From an uncultured Geobacteraceae bacterium (GTDB lineage: Bacteria; Desulfobacterota; Desulfuromonadia; Geobacterales; Pseudopelobacteraceae), in assembly GCA_903901875.1 (NCBI GenBank), contig CAIUSO010000094.1, positions 1 through 64,000 of the forward strand: a stretch of DNA of 64,000 nt. Direction: 5' to 3'. Within the stretch, counting starts at the first letter, position 1. Every line of letters starts with the position of its first letter. The position numbers and the translations under genes were made by a program. Below, one piece after another: positions 62,572 through 64,000 of this stretch. Under the pieces are notes generated by a model that made no database searches, was not told where the DNA came from, and was given only the letters and a program-made list of their open reading frames with translations.

Positions 62572-64000
62572 ATGACCGCCATGACAACAAAAGACAAGTT
62601 AATCGAAGAAGCTCAGAAATATGCGCTCAAGGGGCAGTTTGACAAAGCTGCCAGTACCTATGAACGGCTGCTTGCCGCCGACCCGGGTGCCATGAATCTC
62701 CGGCAGAAGCGTGCAGAATTTCTCGTAAAATGTGGCAAATATGACGATGCCCGGAAAGAACTTGAAATTGTCGGGCGGCATTTTTCTCGAAACAGTTTCT
62801 TTCTCAAAGCCATTGCGGTCTATAAACAGTTACAAAAGCTCTTTCCCGACGACATTTCATTATCGCTCACTCTTGCCGAACTCAACCAGAAACATGGTCT
62901 CAAGGCAAACGCACTCACCGAGTACCGACTTGTCCGTGACCACTATACAAAAAATGGCGATCACGCAAAAGCACATGGAATACTTGGCCGGATGCATCTG
63001 GCTGACCCGGCAAATGTCTCAGTTAAAATTGCCTATGCCGAAAGCTGCGCCGTTCAGGGAATAGTGGAAGAAGCGTTTGCCCTGTTCACTCAGATAGCCA
63101 TGCTACTGCTTGAACGAAACGACCACGAGACGCTCAACCAAGTCTGCACCAGGGGCCAGATTCTGCTCCCTGCCCACCCTGAGCTATTACTCGATGTACT
63201 TGCCCAATTGGCACAGCAGGAACAGGGAGGGATCATCCTGGGGAGTCTGCACGCCATATTGCGAAAGAATCCCCATAACAAACGGGCGTGGGATTTGATT
63301 ATTTCTGCCTATCAACAACTGAAACAGCCCCAGCAACTGAGGACCGCATATCAGCACTATGTACGCTTTTTCCCCGAAGAACCGGAGCCCCTCATTGGGC
63401 TCATTACCTGTATTATTGAAGAGGGAAACATCACTGAAGCGTTCGGACTCATCGAAAAGCATGAAGCTTTTCTCCTCGGCCGTCATTATTTTTCACAGCT
63501 CGAACAGCTCTATGGGACCCTTGATAAACGGGACCCGCTCAATATCAACATTCTGCAGGGGCTTGCCAGAGTGGCCTCTGCAGCCGGCAATGATGCGGAG
63601 GCACAAGCACTGGCATCACAACGGAACCTGCTTCAGGTATTCTCGGGAGACGGAGCTTTCCCACCGCTGTGGTCGGAGGAGGAGAATCGGGATATACCAC
63701 TGGATGCGACAGCCCTGTCTGATTTTGCCAACGAAACCATTATTAATGAGGCGGACGCAACATACGATCTCCCTGCTGAAACGGCAGATAACTCAGAAGC
63801 CCCCCATACACAGCAGGAGGATGGCGAAGACAGCGAGATTGAAATAGACCTTGACCTTGAATCAATATTTGGCACATCTGAGAGTGACTGTTCACCGGTT
63901 GATATGCCGGATAACTGGACAGAAACAGTTGACCAGCTGTTCGGTGCCATTGCAACCGCCCCCCGTAGTGTGAAATTCAGCAGTGGCCTGGAAGGAAGCG
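62572..64000 (+). CDS. TPR-repeat protein (runs off window end)
   Basis: An open frame from ATG 62572 to the window end (476 residues seen). TPR helices start at residue 8 (LIEEAQKYALKGQFDKAAST, YERLLAADPG), and helical repeats continue to about residue 345 (QLKQPQQLRTAYQHYVRFFP, EEPEPLIGLI). The following 120 residues are acidic and low-complexity (EDGEDSEIEIDLDLESIFG). The last visible part, SVKFSSGLEGS, resembles the linker before a second TPR block in related proteins. The role is likely scaffolding; partners are unknown. Confidence 0.85.
   Translation, partial: MTAMTTKDKLIEEAQKYALKGQFDKAASTYERLLAADPGAMNLRQKRAEFLVKCGKYDDARKELEIVGRHFSRNSFFLKAIAVYKQLQKLFPDDISLSLTLAELNQKHGLKANALTEYRLVRDHYTKNGDHAKAHGILGRMHLADPANVSVKIAYAESCAVQGIVEEAFALFTQIAMLLLERNDHETLNQVCTRGQILLPAHPELLLDVLAQLAQQEQGGIILGSLHAILRKNPHNKRAWDLIISAYQQLKQPQQLRTAYQHYVRFFPEEPEPLIGLITCIIEEGNITEAFGLIEKHEAFLLGRHYFSQLEQLYGTLDKRDPLNINILQGLARVASAAGNDAEAQALASQRNLLQVFSGDGAFPPLWSEEENRDIPLDATALSDFANETIINEADATYDLPAETADNSEAPHTQQEDGEDSEIEIDLDLESIFGTSESDCSPVDMPDNWTETVDQLFGAIATAPRSVKFSSGLEGS

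Overview
The window looks like a chromosomal segment of a Geobacterales (Geobacter/Trichlorobacter/Pelobacter-type) bacterium. This is an inference from gene content: an octaheme c-type nitrite reductase, two membrane sensors with periplasmic c-type heme motifs, an MglA/MglB pair, UPF0182 and UPF0158 proteins, a Gram-negative envelope set (LpxH, BamD, PlsY, outer-membrane barrel, lipoproteins) and large PAS-rich kinases. I saw no rRNA, CRISPR array or intact insertion sequence. Two tRNA genes are present: Ser-GCT and Pro-TGG.

Layout. 0-1.4 kb is a decayed region: the 5' end of a Fic-like gene, a frameshifted gene, a 38-bp tandem repeat and the first residues of a REP-associated Y1 transposase. 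1.4-2.8 kb holds tRNA-Ser and mglBA. 3-10.9 kb holds a LOG-family protein, a transpeptidase PBP, lpxH, UPF0158, an AI-2E-type permease, a copper ATPase and a PAP2 phosphatase. 11.3-16.3 kb is a respiratory block: a heme-c histidine kinase, bcp, a NapF-like ferredoxin and an octaheme nitrite reductase with an FNR-like operator. 16.3-19.9 kb (minus) is a heme-c chemoreceptor, a regulator/phosphatase/kinase fusion and a STAS protein, a partner-switching cascade. 20-22.6 kb has a deacetylase-fold protein, a broken TumE-like toxin and a radical SAM protein. 22.6-28.7 kb has groESL under a perfect CIRCE, hicAB, a cupin, hemH, a cyclophilin, comF and an Rrf2 regulator. 28.7-38.2 kb has a Fic tail remnant, argA-like GNAT, ybaK, hypE, a FabMG-like unknown with bamD and plsY, a DTW protein, a Gre-like factor, UPF0182 and a RepA-like ATPase.

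38.3-48 kb is the most distinctive block, all on the plus strand. It encodes a FlgT-like exported protein, a DUF799-type lipoprotein and a CsgG-like protein, then two lipoproteins sharing a C-terminal V-S-A-x-W ending, an outer-membrane barrel, an unknown membrane protein behind a sigma-54-type promoter, and a third lipoprotein. No flagellar or curli genes lie nearby. It is followed on the minus strand by a hybrid PAS kinase and an NtrC-family regulator that lacks the GAFTGA loop. I regard this as the best candidate for an undescribed envelope or secretion system.

52.4-54.4 kb is a graveyard of gene remnants next to tRNA-Pro, likely scars of an integrated element. 54.5-62.2 kb is a compact nine-gene minus-strand run: dedA, trmJ, SemiSWEET, lemA, a TPM protein, xseA, xseB, ispA and dxs. 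A 142-bp palindromic element precedes a large TPR gene that runs off the window end.
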